In this document: piece after piece, positions 24,725 to 32,575 of the stretch
Position numbering within the stretch: position 1 is the stretch's first letter
Layout: every line of letters starts with the position of its first letter
NCBI GenBank assembly: GCA_963825255.1
Contig: CAWGSF010000009.1
Coordinates: 434,001 to 498,000, forward strand
Reading direction: 5' to 3'
DNA: 64,000 nt
DNA from: JAIBJN01 sp963825255
GTDB lineage: Bacteria; Actinomycetota; Thermoleophilia; Gaiellales; Gaiellaceae
Translations under genes and position numbers: made by a program
Notes under the pieces: generated by a model
What the model was told of the DNA's origin: nothing
Seen by the model: only the letters and a program-made list of their open reading frames with translations
Database searches by the model: none

Positions 24725-25741
24725 CTAGATGGGGAGGATGTAGACCGGCGTGCCCTCGCGGACCCGCTCGTAGAGCCACTCCGCGTCGGAGACGAGCATG
24801 CGGATGCAGCCGTGTGAGGCGGAGTAGCCGATCGAGGCCGAGTCGGGCGTCCCGTGGATGCCGACGAGCGGGTCGGACAGGCCCATCCAGCGCGTGCCCA
24901 GCGGGTTGCCGGGGCCCGGCGGGATCGGCGAGGCACCCGCCGCCCAGGGCGAGTCGGGCGGGTACCACCACGGGTTCAGCTGCTTCGTCTCGATCGTGAA
25001 GCTCCCGAGCGGGGTCGGGTAGATCGACATCCCGGTCGCCACGCGGAACTTCCGCCAGACCCGCATCCCCTTCGGGCCCCCGGGCCGGTAGAGGGTGAGC
25101 CGGTTCGAGCTCCGGCCGACCACGATGGCGGGCCCCACCTTCCGGCCCGTCACGCGGGGACGGACGGTCCGCACGGGCAGCTCGACGGGGTTGTGGTCGT
25201 TCGTCCGCAGGGCGCCGGCGATCGAGATCTGGGCCCACCTGCGGTAGAGCTTCTGTCCCGGCCTCGACGACCGCACGTGCGGGCGGGAGTGGCGGAGCAC
25301 GATCGTCGCGTTCCGGGCCTTGACGTCGAAGTCGCCGGCGAACTCCCGTGTCCACCGCGCGAGCGTTGCCGGATCGACGGTGACCGGGACGCTCGCCTTC
25401 GTCCCCGGCGGGGCCGCGAGCGCCGATCTGACGGCCCCGTCCACGTCGAGGTGCGCGCCAAGGGTCTGCGGCGCAAAGCGCCAGACCCGGCCCCGATAGG
25501 TGAGCGTGACCCACTCGTAGGAGAGATCCTCGAGCGCGGCCCTCGCCTCTCCCGCCGCGAGGCCCGAGAGGTTCAGGCCCGCGGCCGTGACGCCGCTCGC
25601 GACGGTCGGGGTGACGGCCGCCTCGCCCGGCTGCTGCGCACGCGCGCCGGCCTCGACGCCGACGAGGATCGCCGTCACCAGCACCATGCCCGCGCCGAGC
25701 CGGCGCCTGACGTAGCGATCGCGAAGCTTGCGGGCGGTCAT
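24725..25741 (-). CDS. L,D-transpeptidase with peptidoglycan-binding (PG_binding_4-like) region
   Basis: 338 residues; secreted or anchored cell-wall enzyme. A basic start and hydrophobic segment (about residues 15-33) form a signal or anchor. The middle (about 40-190) resembles the PG_binding_4/VanW-associated repeat (VTAAGLNLSGLAAGEARAAL). The C-terminal YkuD domain carries GIHGTPDSASIGYSASHG and the catalytic SHGCIRM (Cys). It makes 3-3 cross-links or attaches proteins to peptidoglycan. Start at ATG 25741, not 25774, because an AGGAGG lies five bases before it. Confidence 0.9.
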   Translation of the reverse strand: MTARKLRDRYVRRRLGAGMVLVTAILVGVEAGARAQQPGEAAVTPTVASGVTAAGLNLSGLAAGEARAALEDLSYEWVTLTYRGRVWRFAPQTLGAHLDVDGAVRSALAAPPGTKASVPVTVDPATLARWTREFAGDFDVKARNATIVLRHSRPHVRSSRPGQKLYRRWAQISIAGALRTNDHNPVELPVRTVRPRVTGRKVGPAIVVGRSSNRLTLYRPGGPKGMRVWRKFRVATGMSIYPTPLGSFTIETKQLNPWWYPPDSPWAAGASPIPPGPGNPLGTRWMGLSDPLVGIHGTPDSASIGYSASHGCIRMLVSDAEWLYERVREGTPVYILPI

Positions 25742-25746
25742 TCCCC

Positions 25747-25752
25747 CCTCCT
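25747..25752 (-). promoter_or_regulatory. Ribosome binding site deciding the L,D-transpeptidase start
   Basis: AGGAGG followed by GGGGA and then ATG 25741 on the minus strand; one of the few strong SD sites among monocistronic genes here. Confidence 0.6.
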
Positions 25753-25823
25753 CACGGGAGGAATGGTTCGACATGGGTCGGCTGTCTCCTCATCGTGTCG
25801 AATGGTGCTACGAAACGGGCTGG

Positions 25824-25829
25824 TAGCCT
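25824..25829 (+). promoter_or_regulatory. -10 box of the Mrp gene
   Basis: TAGCCT seven bases before ATG 25837; leaderless-type spacing. Confidence 0.45.
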
Positions 25830-25836
25830 AGGTCCC

Positions 25837-26958
25837 ATGGCGGTTTCGCGGGACGATCTCCTCGCCGCGCTCGCGGAGGTCATGGACCCCGAGCTCGGGC
25901 GGTCCGTGATCGAGCTCGACATGGTCCGCGACGTCTCGGTCGACGGCGGGCGCGTCGCCGTGACCATCGCCCTCACCGTGCCGGGGTGCCCTCTGCGGGC
26001 CAGCTTCCAGGAGCAGGTCGACGCGGCCCTCATGCCGCTCGACGGCGTCGAGGAGGTCGTACTCGACTTCGACGTCATGTCCCCCGAGGAGAAGGCCGCG
26101 CTGACGACGAGGCTGCGCGGGGGCGTCTCCGAGCGGACGCCGGGGATCTCGGTCGACGCCGGCACGCGCGTGCTCGCGGTCGCCAGCGGCAAGGGAGGCG
26201 TCGGGAAGTCCTCGCTCGCCGCCAACCTCGCGGCGGCGTTCTCGGGCCTCGGGAAGCGCACCGGCGTGCTCGACGCGGACGTCTACGGCTACTCGATCCC
26301 GCACATGCTCGGCGTCCACCAGCGGCCGGTGGCCGTCGAGGACGGGGAGCGGGCGATGATCGTGCCGCCCGTCCGCGGAGATCTCAAGGTGATGTCGATC
26401 GGCTTCTTCCTCGACGAGAACACGCCGATCATGTGGCGCGGGCCGATGCTGCACCGCGCGCTCGAGCAGTTCCTGTCGGACGTGCACTGGGGCGACCTCG
26501 ACATCCTCGTCGTCGACATGCCGCCGGGGACCGGGGACGTGGCCATCTCGCTCGGGCAGCTGCTCCCGCGCGCCGAGGCGGTCGTCGTGACGACGCCCCA
26601 CCGCGCCTCGCAACAGGTTGCCGTCCGAGCCGCGCAGATGGCGCGCAAGACGAACATGCGCCTGCTCGGCGTCGTCGAGAACATGAGCTACCTCGAGCGG
26701 GAGGACGGCTCTCGCGAGGAGCTCTTCGGCGCCGGCGGGGGCGAGGCACTCGCGGCCGAGGTCGAGGCGCCGCTTCTCGGTCGTATCCCCTTCGACCCGA
26801 GGCTCGGCGCGCTCGCGGACGAGGGCGAGCCGATCGTGCTCGCCGAGCCCGAGACGAGCGTCGCGCAGGAGATCGTCGCTCTCGCCGAGGCGATCGACGG
26901 GACGCGGCGCGAGCAGGGCGTGGGCATCGTGAAGCCGCTGCCGCTCGTCTCTCGCTGA
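25837..26958 (+). CDS. mrp: Mrp/ApbC-type P-loop ATPase with N-terminal DUF59 domain
   Basis: 373 residues. Residues 1-85 are a DUF59/MIP18 domain (MDPELGRSVIELDMV). Then the deviant Walker A SGKGGVGKSSLAANLA, VLDADVYGYSIPHMLG, switch region VVDMPPGTGDVAISLGQLLP and GVVENMSYLE. Mrp proteins carry or insert Fe-S clusters. The CxxC pair that usually follows ENMS is absent (EREDGSREELFGAGGG) and the only cysteine is in the DUF59 domain (PGCPL). Cluster binding as in classical ApbC is therefore not supported; some actinobacterial Mrp proteins are thought to lack it too. Confidence 0.92.
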   Translation: MAVSRDDLLAALAEVMDPELGRSVIELDMVRDVSVDGGRVAVTIALTVPGCPLRASFQEQVDAALMPLDGVEEVVLDFDVMSPEEKAALTTRLRGGVSERTPGISVDAGTRVLAVASGKGGVGKSSLAANLAAAFSGLGKRTGVLDADVYGYSIPHMLGVHQRPVAVEDGERAMIVPPVRGDLKVMSIGFFLDENTPIMWRGPMLHRALEQFLSDVHWGDLDILVVDMPPGTGDVAISLGQLLPRAEAVVVTTPHRASQQVAVRAAQMARKTNMRLLGVVENMSYLEREDGSREELFGAGGGEALAAEVEAPLLGRIPFDPRLGALADEGEPIVLAEPETSVAQEIVALAEAIDGTRREQGVGIVKPLPLVSR

Positions 26959-26969
26959 TCCGGTCCTCG

Positions 26970-26975
26970 TAGACT
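26970..26975 (+). promoter_or_regulatory. -10 box of the 150-residue hypothetical gene
   Basis: TAGACT nine bases before ATG 26985. Confidence 0.45.
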
Positions 26976-26984
26976 CCTCTCGCC

Positions 26985-27437
26985 ATGAGTCGCGAGGCGT
27001 TGCTGGAAAGGATCGAGAGCGCCGGGCTGAGCGAGCGCATCATCCCGCTCGAACCGAGCACCGGCGAGCTGATCGTCGCCTGGCTGACGCCGGTGCTCGC
27101 CGAGTACGAGACCATCGAGCAGCTCCAGACCGCGGGAGCCGAGTGGATCTTCGGCGATGCCGCCGACGCCACCCGAGCCCGCCTGAAGGAGCACGGCGCC
27201 GAGCTGGGCGAGCGCGTCTGCGCCCTCTGGCCGCTCGACTCGTTCGCCGTCGAGATGGCGCTCGAGGACTTCGCCGACCACTTCGACGAGCTCTGGTTCC
27301 CGGCCTCCGACGACGTGTGGCTGCTTTCGCTCCACCACCGGCGCTTCGTCACCCTCAACCGCGAGGAGCTCCTGCTCTGCGCCGATCTCGGGGGGCCTGC
27401 GCACTGGCCCGTCCTGCACCGGCACGCGCGCCCGTGA
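26985..27437 (+). CDS. Hypothetical protein, soluble, alpha/beta
   Basis: 150 residues, acidic, no membrane span. Notable are runs of aromatic and acidic residues: ALWPLDSFAVEMALEDFADH, DELWFPASDDVWLL, HRRFVTLNREELLL. No recognised domain. The pattern of a small protein with conserved Trp and acidic patches next to a dehydrogenase suggests a binding role, but nothing in the sequence shows which. Its stop overlaps the Ldh-type gene start (GTGA), so the two form an operon with a leaderless promoter. Confidence 0.7.
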   Translation: MSREALLERIESAGLSERIIPLEPSTGELIVAWLTPVLAEYETIEQLQTAGAEWIFGDAADATRARLKEHGAELGERVCALWPLDSFAVEMALEDFADHFDELWFPASDDVWLLSLHHRRFVTLNREELLLCADLGGPAHWPVLHRHARP

Positions 27438-28174
27438 GCGAGGCGGATGCGGCCGCCCGGCTCGCCGCGCTCGGGTTCGGCGAGCGCGAGGCGGGGATCC
27501 TCGCCGGCCACTTCCTCGCGGCAGATGCCCGCGGGCGCCCGGGCCAGGGGGTGAGCCGGATCGCCTGGCTCGCGACGCTGCCCGACCTCGATCCGGCTGC
27601 GCGGCCGGAGCGTGTGGTCGCCGAGGAGGGCTACGAGCACTGGGAAGGTCGAGGCGCGCTCGGGTACCTCACCCTCGCGGCGATCGTCGAGGCCCAGCTC
27701 GCATCGCCCCCGGCCCGAGCCCGGCTCGTCGTCGCACGGGACTGCTTCCCCACCGGCGTGCTCGGCTACTGGGCCCGCCGGCTGGCCGACGGGGGGCTCG
27801 TCGCGGCCCTGACGGCGACCTCCCCACCGAGGCTCGCGCACCCGGACGGTGGCCCGCCTCTGACCGGGACGAACCCGCTCGCGATCGCGATTCCGAGCTC
27901 CGGCCGGGACCCGGTGGTGGCCGACGTCTCCATGGGGGCGGTCACGCACGGCGACGTCCTCCTCGGCGACGCGTCGCCGGAGGAGCTCGTCCCCTTCGGG
28001 GGCGCGCAGGCCCACAAGGCGTTCGCGCTCGCGGTGGGCCTCCAGCTGCTCGTAGGCTCGCTCGCGGGCGAAGGCCACGGCGCCGTCTTGCTCGTGGCTC
28101 GGCCCGAGGCCGACCCCGTGCCGGCGCTCAGGGAACGGGCCGGGGACGTCCGCCTCCCCGGCGACCCGCGCTGA
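27434..28174 (+). CDS. Short malate/L-lactate (Ldh-type) NAD(P)-dependent dehydrogenase
   Basis: 246 residues. Family motifs of the YlbC/ComC/Mdh-type NAD(P) dehydrogenases: AGHFLAADARGRPGQGVSRI (normally D-x-R-G-x-x-S-H-G), LTGTNPLAIAIPSSG, VVADVSMGAVTHGDVLLG, PFGGAQAHKAFALAVGLQ. The usual length is 330-350, and the segment between the active-site loop and TNPLA is trimmed, as is the C-terminus. The catalytic His of the S-H-G motif reads Q-G here (RPGQGVSR), so oxidation of malate or lactate cannot be assumed. GTG 27434. Confidence 0.72.
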   Translation: MSEADAAARLAALGFGEREAGILAGHFLAADARGRPGQGVSRIAWLATLPDLDPAARPERVVAEEGYEHWEGRGALGYLTLAAIVEAQLASPPARARLVVARDCFPTGVLGYWARRLADGGLVAALTATSPPRLAHPDGGPPLTGTNPLAIAIPSSGRDPVVADVSMGAVTHGDVLLGDASPEELVPFGGAQAHKAFALAVGLQLLVGSLAGEGHGAVLLVARPEADPVPALRERAGDVRLPGDPR

Positions 28175-28180
28175 ACCGTG

Positions 28181-28286
28181 TTTGTGTTCCACGGCACGAA
28201 GTCACCCTCCATCCTTGAGGGGCAGGACGTGGGCGGAGGGCGCTCCGCGAGGGGGGGCCGAAGGGACAGTGCGGGTGGAACACAAG
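28181..28286. repeat. Inverted-repeat-bounded intergenic element with an internal hairpin
   Basis: TTTGTGTTCCAC (28181-28192) is matched by GTGGAACACAAG (28275-28286), 11 of 12 bases complementary, 106 bases end to end. Inside is a perfect hairpin GCGGAG-GGCG-CTCCGC (28233-28248). CCCTCCATCC also occurs twice (28205 and 28288). It fills nearly all of the gap between the Ldh-type gene and the 93-residue gene. It could be a REP/MITE-like element, a structured RNA or a bidirectional terminator; the sequence alone does not decide. Confidence 0.5.
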
Positions 28287-28305
28287 CCCCTCCATCCGCG
28301 CGGCC

Positions 28306-28587
28306 CTAGCCGTACGTGATCCGCCTGAGGTCGAGGTCGCGGAGCTCGCGCCGCTCGGCCGGCACGACGACGCACGCCACCTCGGGGCGGGCGAGCGCCC
28401 GGGCGACGCTCTCGGCGTCCGCCGCCCGCACGACCACGGGCGTCCCGGCCGCATGGGCCTCGCGGAGCCGCTCGAGGTCGGAGACGTCGTCGAGCACGAG
28501 GGCCTCGTCGAGGGGCGGCTCGTCCTCCCCCTCGACCGTGATCTCGGGGACGCGACGTCCCGTGGCTCCGAACCAGCGCTCGCGCAC
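28306..28587 (-). CDS. Hypothetical protein of 93 residues
   Basis: No recognised family. Acidic middle (ITVEGEDEPPLDEALVLDD), then an alpha/beta stretch VVVRAADAESVARALARPEV with CVVVPAERRELRDLDLRR. It follows the UPF0173 hydrolase on the same strand at a nine-base gap and may be its co-transcribed partner. GTG 28587. Codon use looks coding (G/C at third positions throughout), but the alternative that it is chance in a GC-rich frame is not excluded. Confidence 0.55.
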   Translation of the reverse strand: MRERWFGATGRRVPEITVEGEDEPPLDEALVLDDVSDLERLREAHAAGTPVVVRAADAESVARALARPEVACVVVPAERRELRDLDLRRITYG

Positions 28588-28596
28588 CTGGGCCGC

Positions 28597-29301
28597 CTAC
28601 ACCGTGACGCTCTCGCCGGGCTCGGGGGCGAGGATCTCGCAGTTCGTGGTCAGCCGCTCGCGGCATTGCTCCGGCGTCCCCGAAAGCAGCGGGAACGTGC
28701 CGTAGTGGCACGGGAGGCAGCGCCCGACGCCCAGGAGCTCGAGGGCAACCGCTGCCTCGCGCGGATCCATGGTGTAGTGGCCGCCGATCGGGAGCACGGC
28801 GAGGTCGGGCTCGTAGATCCGGCCGATGAGCTGCATGTCGCCGAAGACGCACGTGTCGCCCGCGAAGTAGATCGTCGTCCCGTCCTCGACCTCGAGCACG
28901 ATCCCGGCCGGCTCCCCGAGATAGACGGGCATACCGTCCTGGAACGTGCCGCTCGAGTGCTTCGCATCGGTGAAGGTGACCTTGACCCCCTCCTTCTCGA
29001 CCGTGCCGCCCTTGTTGGCGGCCTCGGTCGCGTCCTCCGGGAGCCCCTGCGTCGAGAGCCACCCGCGAAGCTCGACGAGCCCGACGACCGGGCAGCCGAA
29101 CCGCGTCGCGAGCTCGACCGTCTGCCCGACGTGGTCGTCGTGGCCGTGCGTGAGCGCGATCAGGTCGACGCGCTCCGGCTCACGCTCCCCCTCCGGGCAC
29201 TTGGGGTTCTGGAGCCACGGATCGACGTAGACGCGCTTGCCTCCCGGCGTGTCGACTCGGAACGCGGCGTGCCCGAGCCAGGTGACCGTCGTGTCCGCCA
29301 T
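28597..29301 (-). CDS. UPF0173 family metal-dependent hydrolase (metallo-beta-lactamase fold)
   Basis: 234 residues. VTWLGHAAFRV at the N-terminus and LTHGHDDHVGQTV (HxHxDH zinc motif), TDAKHSSGTF, IYFAGDTCVFGDMQLIG (second ligands) and LPIGGHYTMDPREAAVAL, which is the signature of the UPF0173/YtkL family. The substrate is unknown. ATG 29301 has an SD (AGGAGG at 29307-29312, minus strand). Downstream is the 93-residue hypothetical gene. Confidence 0.9.
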   Translation of the reverse strand: MADTTVTWLGHAAFRVDTPGGKRVYVDPWLQNPKCPEGEREPERVDLIALTHGHDDHVGQTVELATRFGCPVVGLVELRGWLSTQGLPEDATEAANKGGTVEKEGVKVTFTDAKHSSGTFQDGMPVYLGEPAGIVLEVEDGTTIYFAGDTCVFGDMQLIGRIYEPDLAVLPIGGHYTMDPREAAVALELLGVGRCLPCHYGTFPLLSGTPEQCRERLTTNCEILAPEPGESVTV

Positions 29302-29381
29302 GCAGCCTCCTCTTTCTCCTCGTCGTCGCTCGCGGCCAGCGTAACGAAGGAAACCAGCCGTCGGAGCCGAACCTGCGCCGC

Positions 29382-29777
29382 ATGTGGGAGTCGAGAACGG
29401 GCGCCGGGGCGATGGCCGTCGAGCTGGCCGGCCTCCTGCTCCTCGCCGTCGCCGTCTCCGACGCGCTGGGCTTTCCCGCGGCCTCCTTCTACCTCCTCGT
29501 GCTCGGCGTCCCGCTGACCGCCGTGGCGGGGCTGCTCTGCTTCGCCCGCGTCGTGGACACCGTCAACGGCTCGGGCGGCGACGCGCTGGGCCGCCTCCAG
29601 GCGGTGCTGGCCACTGTGCTCGTGCTCGCCGTCGTCGTCGGCGCGGCCGCCCGTGCTCCGGCCGTGACGGAGGGAGTCGTCCCCCCGGTCGCCACGGTCG
29701 CGCTAGGCCTCGCGTTCGCCGTGCTCGTCCTCCAGGCTCTCGTCGCGCTGGTCCCGGTCCGAAGCCAGCGCGCGTAG
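29382..29777 (+). CDS. Small integral membrane protein of unknown function
   Basis: 131 residues with four hydrophobic segments (approximately residues 12-30, 33-52, 72-90 and 100-122) and a C-terminal basic tail. No recognised family. ATG at 29412 is an alternative start that would trim ten residues. The 3' end overlaps, tail to tail, the last 75 bases of the cyclase gene, so the C-terminal part of the frame should be treated with care. Confidence 0.6.
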   Translation: MWESRTGAGAMAVELAGLLLLAVAVSDALGFPAASFYLLVLGVPLTAVAGLLCFARVVDTVNGSGGDALGRLQAVLATVLVLAVVVGAAARAPAVTEGVVPPVATVALGLAFAVLVLQALVALVPVRSQRA

Positions 29778-31109
29778 GACGTACGCCCGCACGGGCCGCT
29801 CCTTGCCCTTGACGGGGAGCTCGCCCAGGTCGTCGACGCCGGCCCGTGGCCCGAGCGCGTCGCGCGTCGTCCCCGCGATCACGACCTCGCCGGCGCGCGC
29901 CTGCCCCTCGAGGCGCGAGCCCGTGTTGACGACGTCGCCCGTGGGGCCGTAGGAGCGGGCTCCCGGCGCCCGCACGAGGCCGACGTGCGCCTCGCCGGAG
30001 TTGACGCCGACGCGGAACCGCGGCCATTCGGGGTGCATGTCGGCCAGGGCTCTCGTCGCCGACTGGAGCTCGAGGCCGGCCGCTGCCGCGCGCGCCTCGT
30101 GGCCCTCGCCGCGGAACACGGCGAAGACGGCGTCCCCGACCGTCTGCACGAGCTCCCCGCCGTTGTCCTCGACGACGGGCGCGATCGCCGCGAAGTAGCG
30201 ATCGAGCATGGCGCGCACCTCCGCCGGCGGGGTGCGCTCGGTGAACTGCGTGTAGCCCTGGAGATCAGCGAAGAGGACGCTCAGGGACTCGCGGTGGCCG
30301 AGCGTGCGGTCCTCGTAGAGGTCGGCGAAGATCTCCGCGCTGGATCCCTCGCGCTTCCACTCGCTCCAGACGCTCCGGGCGACGACCGCGTAGGCGGCGA
30401 GCATGAGGAGGTGCCACTCCCACCAGGTCGCGTGCCAGTTGCGGGAGACGGCAATCGCCAGCATCGCTTCCGCGAGCAGGACCCATCCGGCCGTGACGGC
30501 GAGCGCGACCGTCGCCCGCCGCTGCGCGAACAGCCGTCCGTAGCGGTACGCGGCATACCCGTAGAAGACCATGCCGACGGCCCAGAGGACGATGAGCGGG
30601 TTGCGGGCTGCCTCGGGCGTGATGGGGTCGTCGAGGGGCGGAAGCGTCCCCAGCGCGACGACCGCCCAGGCGACGAGCGCGGCGCCGACGCCGCCCAGGA
30701 GAAGCGGCCGGTTGCGGACGATCGCCTCGGCCTGTCCGGGGCGGAACGGGAGCGCCGAGGCCGCGGCGAAGACCGCGCCCAGGAGGAGCCCGAGCGCCGA
30801 GGCGATCTGGAAGCCGGCGTTCTTGCCCGCGATGAGGACGCCCGGGGTGGCGAGGGCGTGGAGCCCGAGGAACCCGGAGCTGATCAGGAACGCGAGCGCG
30901 ACGAGCAGGACGCGCGCGTCGCCCCGCCTGGCCGCCGCCTCGCCCATGAGGAAGCCGAGCGCGAAGCTCGTGATCGCCGACGCGAGGACGAGCCAGAAGT
31001 GCGCGGGATGATGCTCCCAGTGGAGGTCGAGGCGAGGGATGCCGAGGAGCAGGAAGAGGCCCGCCAGAGGGAGCGCGAGGACGGCCGCCCAGACGGCCGG
31101 GCGTCTCAC
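29703..31109 (-). CDS. Membrane-bound class III adenylate/guanylate cyclase
   Basis: 468 residues. About eight membrane spans (residues 1-250) precede a cyclase catalytic domain. Metal-binding Asp residues are in VLFADLQGYTQFTE and VGDAVFAVF. The transition-state Asn and Arg are in GDVVNTGSRLEGQA. The two residues that select adenine are not canonical: the expected Lys (K-x-I-G-D) is Gln (LVQTVGD), and the Asp expected before the VN motif is Gly (SYGPTGDVVN). Activity seems possible, but ATP over GTP cannot be assigned. It ends the complex I gene train and overlaps the flavoprotein gene before it (GTGA), so it would be transcribed with nuo. Confidence 0.88.
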   Translation of the reverse strand: MRRPAVWAAVLALPLAGLFLLLGIPRLDLHWEHHPAHFWLVLASAITSFALGFLMGEAAARRGDARVLLVALAFLISSGFLGLHALATPGVLIAGKNAGFQIASALGLLLGAVFAAASALPFRPGQAEAIVRNRPLLLGGVGAALVAWAVVALGTLPPLDDPITPEAARNPLIVLWAVGMVFYGYAAYRYGRLFAQRRATVALAVTAGWVLLAEAMLAIAVSRNWHATWWEWHLLMLAAYAVVARSVWSEWKREGSSAEIFADLYEDRTLGHRESLSVLFADLQGYTQFTERTPPAEVRAMLDRYFAAIAPVVEDNGGELVQTVGDAVFAVFRGEGHEARAAAAGLELQSATRALADMHPEWPRFRVGVNSGEAHVGLVRAPGARSYGPTGDVVNTGSRLEGQARAGEVVIAGTTRDALGPRAGVDDLGELPVKGKERPVRAYVLRALASDRDQRDESLEDEHGEREA

Positions 31110-32575
31110 AGCGCCGCGCTGAGCTCCCGCTCGTACGGGGGCCCGCGAAAGTCGTGGAGCTGGTGCGGCTCGAGCAGGCGCTCCCGCACGTCGCCGTCTC
31201 TCGCCACGTAGACGGCCGGGTAGATCGCGCCTGCGGCGTCGGTCTCGACGGCGATGCAGACCGAGCGGGCGCCTGGGTTGTCCACCCAGTCCGAGAGCGG
31301 GACGATATCCGCCTCCCCGCCGTCCGAGACCGTGCGTGCGAGATACGACTTCTGCGTCCAGAGCTCCGGCGCGGTCGTCGCCTCCTGGAGGAGGTACGGC
31401 ACGAGGCTTCCCGTGTCGACCCGCGCGCGCGGGAAGGTCGCGCCGAGGTGCGTCTCGGCGAGATGCCGGGCCATCACGCGCGCGTTGTACCGGAATCCGT
31501 GCACCGCCGGCGACGAGGCGCCGACGCCGTGCTTCCTCAGGCCCGGTGCGCCCTGCGTCGCGTTCCCCGCGAAGTAGATGCCCGACCCGGGCTCGCTCTC
31601 CCAGAACGGGGTCAGGGCGGGAATCCGCCCCTGCGAGACCGTTCGCACGCCGAGCTCGGGGAGGTCGAGGAGCGGGGTCGTGAAACCGGTCGCGGCGATC
31701 ACGTCGTCCACCTCGAGCTCGATGGGGCCCGGCCGCGTGGTCCCCTGCCCGACGACGCGCCAGACGTCTCCGGAGCGCTCGATCCGCTCCACCGAGAGGT
31801 CGACCGCGCACGTTCCCCCGCCCAGGGTCGAGTCCTCGTACGGCTGGAGGTAGCGGACGCGCACGCTCGCCTGCGCGATCACCGCCGTCTGCACGGGGCG
31901 AGGCGAGCCGAGGATGACCTGCCTCGCCCACGGCAGGAGCCCGTCGGCGATCTCGAAGGCCGAGTTCCGCTTGCCGACGACGAAGACCCGCCGGCCGCGG
32001 TACTCCTGCGGCTGGCGGCAGTCGACGTAGTGCGGGACCTCCTCGATCCCCGGGATGGGCGAGCGCCAGGGCGTCGTCACCCCGAGCGCGAAGACGGCCG
32101 CGCGGCAGCGGTACTCGCCGTCGCTCGTCGTGAGCACGAGGCTCCCGTCCTCGCCGCGCCGCGTCGCCTCCCACGCGCATCCGTAGCGAACCTGCACGGG
32201 CGCCCGCTCGGCGAACGCGGCCAGCCCCTGCTCCATCTCCAGGCGGGTGGGAACCATGAACGCCCGGTCCATGAACGTCGGGACGAGCGCCTGGAGCTCG
32301 GGCTCTTCGGCGACGAGGCTGTTGTGGTCGTACCACTCGTACTCGCGGGTGCCGGGCTCCGCCGGCGCGTCCGGCTTCGACCAGGAGAGGAGGCGCTGGA
32401 AGATGGGGTAGCGCCGGAACATCCCGCCGGGCGCCTCGTCCCGCGAGACGACGGCGTGCTCGACCCCCAGCCGTGAGAGGCAGTAGCTGGCCTGCAGCCC
32501 GCCCGGGCCGCTGCCGACGACGACGACGGGGTAGTCGCCGGGAGGGAACGGCCGCTCGTCCCTGGTGGGGGGCAT
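31106..32575 (-). CDS. FAD/NAD(P)-binding oxidoreductase (YpdA/monooxygenase-like)
   Basis: 489 residues with two Rossmann motifs: VVVVGSGPGGLQASYCLSRLG for FAD and RRVFVVGKRNSAFEIADGL for NAD(P)H. Also DDVIAATGFTTPLLDLPE and a late GIYFAGNATQGAPGLRKHG (FAD closing motif). The GKRNSA motif is shared with YpdA-type and flavin monooxygenase-type reductases. The C-terminal 110 residues (from about residue 380) are not part of the standard fold and have no recognised domain. No CxxC active site. ATG 32575 immediately follows the stop of the cNMP-binding gene. Confidence 0.82.
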   Translation of the reverse strand: MPPTRDERPFPPGDYPVVVVGSGPGGLQASYCLSRLGVEHAVVSRDEAPGGMFRRYPIFQRLLSWSKPDAPAEPGTREYEWYDHNSLVAEEPELQALVPTFMDRAFMVPTRLEMEQGLAAFAERAPVQVRYGCAWEATRRGEDGSLVLTTSDGEYRCRAAVFALGVTTPWRSPIPGIEEVPHYVDCRQPQEYRGRRVFVVGKRNSAFEIADGLLPWARQVILGSPRPVQTAVIAQASVRVRYLQPYEDSTLGGGTCAVDLSVERIERSGDVWRVVGQGTTRPGPIELEVDDVIAATGFTTPLLDLPELGVRTVSQGRIPALTPFWESEPGSGIYFAGNATQGAPGLRKHGVGASSPAVHGFRYNARVMARHLAETHLGATFPRARVDTGSLVPYLLQEATTAPELWTQKSYLARTVSDGGEADIVPLSDWVDNPGARSVCIAVETDAAGAIYPAVYVARDGDVRERLLEPHQLHDFRGPPYERELSAAL

